Positions 4,462 through 5,551 of a DNA stretch of 5,551 nucleotides are shown one piece after another. Source of the DNA: an uncultured Ruminococcus sp. (lineage in GTDB: Bacteria > Bacillota > Clostridia > Oscillospirales > Ruminococcaceae). Each line of letters opens with the position of its first letter. Position 1 is the stretch's first letter. The position numbers were made by a program, and so were the translations under genes. The stretch lies in contig CAMNMO010000208.1 of the NCBI GenBank assembly GCA_946544695.1, forward strand, positions 1 to 5,551, read 5' to 3'. The notes below the pieces were generated by a model. It did no database searches, was not told the origin of the DNA, and was given only the letters and a program-made list of their open reading frames with translations.

Positions 4462-5551
4462 ATGGGATTACTTGACAAAATATTCGGCAATTACTCCAAG
4501 AAGGAGCTTGCCAAGATCGAACCTATCAAAAATAAGGTGCTTGAACTGGAGGATAAGTATGCCGCCATGTCGGACACTGAACTGGGCGAGCAGACTGCTG
4601 TGCTGAGAGCAAAGCTCGATGAACTGTCGGGTCTTGACGATGTACTGCCCGATGCACTGGCTGTATGCCGTGAGGCTGCATGGAGAGTGCTGGGCAAAAA
4701 GCCTTATCCCGTACAGATAATCGGTGCGATAGTTCTGCATCAGGGACGTATCGCAGAGATGAAAACAGGTGAAGGTAAAACACTGGTCGCATGTCTGGCA
4801 GCGTATGCAAACTCATTGACAGGCAAGGGCGTGCACGTTGTTACCGTCAATGACTATCTGGCAAAATTCCAGTCGGAGGAAATGGGTAAGGTATTCCACT
4901 TCCTCAACACCTCCATCGGCTGCGTGCTGACAGGTATGGACAAGGCTTCAAAGAGAGAAGCTTACAACTGTGATATCACTTACGGTACAAATACAGAGCT
5001 GGGCTTTGACTACCTGCGTGACAACATGGTAATATACAAGAAGGACAAGGTACAGAGGGAGCATACCTTCGCCATCGTGGACGAGGTGGACTCCATACTG
5101 ATAGATGAGGCGAGAACACCTCTGATAATCTCGGGTCAGGGCGACAAGTCCACCGAGCTTTACGGACTGGCTGACAAGTTCGCAAAGACACTCAAGCCCG
5201 TTACCGTTATCGAGATGGACGACAAGGCAGATAACGACCTGCTGGACGGCGACTACATCATCGACGAAAAGGCTAAGACAGCCACCATCACCAAGAGCGG
5301 TGTGAAGAAGGCTGAGAAGGCTTTCCATATAGATAACCTGATGGACGCTGAGAACATGACACTGGCACATCACATCAACCAGGCTATCAAGGCTAACGGC
5401 GTAATGAAGGAAGGCGTTGACTACATCGTCCGTGACGGCGAGGTACTGATAGTTGACGAGTTCACAGGCCGTGTAATGGACGGCAGACGTTTCAACGACG
5501 GTCTGCATCAGGCTATCGAGGCTAAGGAAGGCGTTGAGGTCAAGAGAGAAT
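4462..5551 (+). CDS. secA: SecA, preprotein translocase ATPase (5' part, runs off the window)
   Basis: The cytoplasmic/peripheral ATPase that pushes unfolded preproteins through SecYEG. The first 363 codons are present, roughly 40% of a usual SecA, in an open frame that continues past the edge. Visible features: an N-terminal helix typical of SecA (MGLLDKIFG); Q-motif glutamine Q85 in PVQIIG; Walker A at 100-107 (MKTGEGKT); Walker B DEVD at 207-210, followed by [15 protein letters not shown]; the start of the preprotein cross-linking domain from about 227; and return to the nucleotide-binding domain with [20 protein letters not shown] (331-350). AAGGTGG (4447-4453), 8 bases upstream, fixes the ATG at 4462. 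An oddity is NDYLAKFQ at 130-137, where most SecA proteins read NDYLA-[KR]-RD. Length and the ordinary motifs favour the main SecA1, not an accessory SecA2, but the C-terminal zinc-binding region lies outside the window. Confidence 0.97.
   Translation, partial: MGLLDKIFGNYSKKELAKIEPIKNKVLELEDKYAAMSDTELGEQTAVLRAKLDELSGLDDVLPDALAVCREAAWRVLGKKPYPVQIIGAIVLHQGRIAEMKTGEGKTLVACLAAYANSLTGKGVHVVTVNDYLAKFQSEEMGKVFHFLNTSIGCVLTGMDKASKREAYNCDITYGTNTELGFDYLRDNMVIYKKDKVQREHTFAIVDEVDSILIDEARTPLIISGQGDKSTELYGLADKFAKTLKPVTVIEMDDKADNDLLDGDYIIDEKAKTATITKSGVKKAEKAFHIDNLMDAENMTLAHHINQAIKANGVMKEGVDYIVRDGEVLIVDEFTGRVMDGRRFNDGLHQAIEAKEGVEVKRE

Noticed and set aside
4948..5508. 186-codon minus-strand frame within secA
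   Set aside because: Antisense to conserved SecA motifs. The long open stretch follows from the codon use of secA, and no start signal supports it.
1..5551. CRISPR array, rRNA or tRNA genes, or a phage or defence cluster
   Set aside because: No regularly spaced direct repeats, conserved RNA sequences or corresponding proteins were seen anywhere in the window.

Overview
The window fits a low-to-mid GC, Gram-positive anaerobe of the Clostridia, most likely a Ruminococcus-type bacterium (Oscillospiraceae). Three things point there: an intact sporulation protease gene (spoIVB), a secreted protein with a cellulosomal type I dockerin, and Firmicutes-style signals (AGGAGG ribosome-binding sites and TTGACN-17-TATAAT promoters). 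The species is inferred, not shown.

Layout from left to right. Positions 1-112 hold no complete gene but contain a strong leftward promoter (TTGACT-17-TATAAT) with one perfect and one near-perfect Spo0A box. Because spoIVB commonly precedes spo0A in spore-formers, the off-window gene may be spo0A. Positions 113-1339 (minus strand) encode SpoIVB, with PDZ domain and His/Asp/Ser catalytic residues intact. A divergent intergenic region (1340-1610) carries a rightward extended -10 promoter, a small hairpin and a possible 8-codon leader ORF. Positions 1611-2252 encode an unrecognised membrane protein with a charged helical N-terminus and four predicted membrane segments. Positions 2253-2402 are a leader with two inverted repeats, one of which could alternatively pair with the downstream Shine-Dalgarno. 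Positions 2403-4088 encode a secreted protein with its dockerin at the N-terminus and two calcium-loop (FG-GAP/VCBS-like) motifs further on. A long hairpin follows at 4097-4134.

The most interesting part is the 4135-4461 gap. Positions 4190-4346 form a 157-bp non-coding segment bounded by perfect 16-bp inverted repeats and flanked directly on both sides by the same 10-bp sequence, GTTTTGGCTG. This is the structure expected of a miniature inverted-repeat transposable element (MITE) with its target duplication. Its interior folds through a series of nested stems. It sits 19 bp upstream of the -35 box of the promoter (4366-4394) for secA, whose first 363 codons fill the rest of the window (4462-5551).

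The genes do not form one obvious pathway. spoIVB belongs to the leftward sporulation block, and secA drives general Sec export, which the dockerin protein would use through its signal peptide. Each rightward gene appears to have its own promoter.
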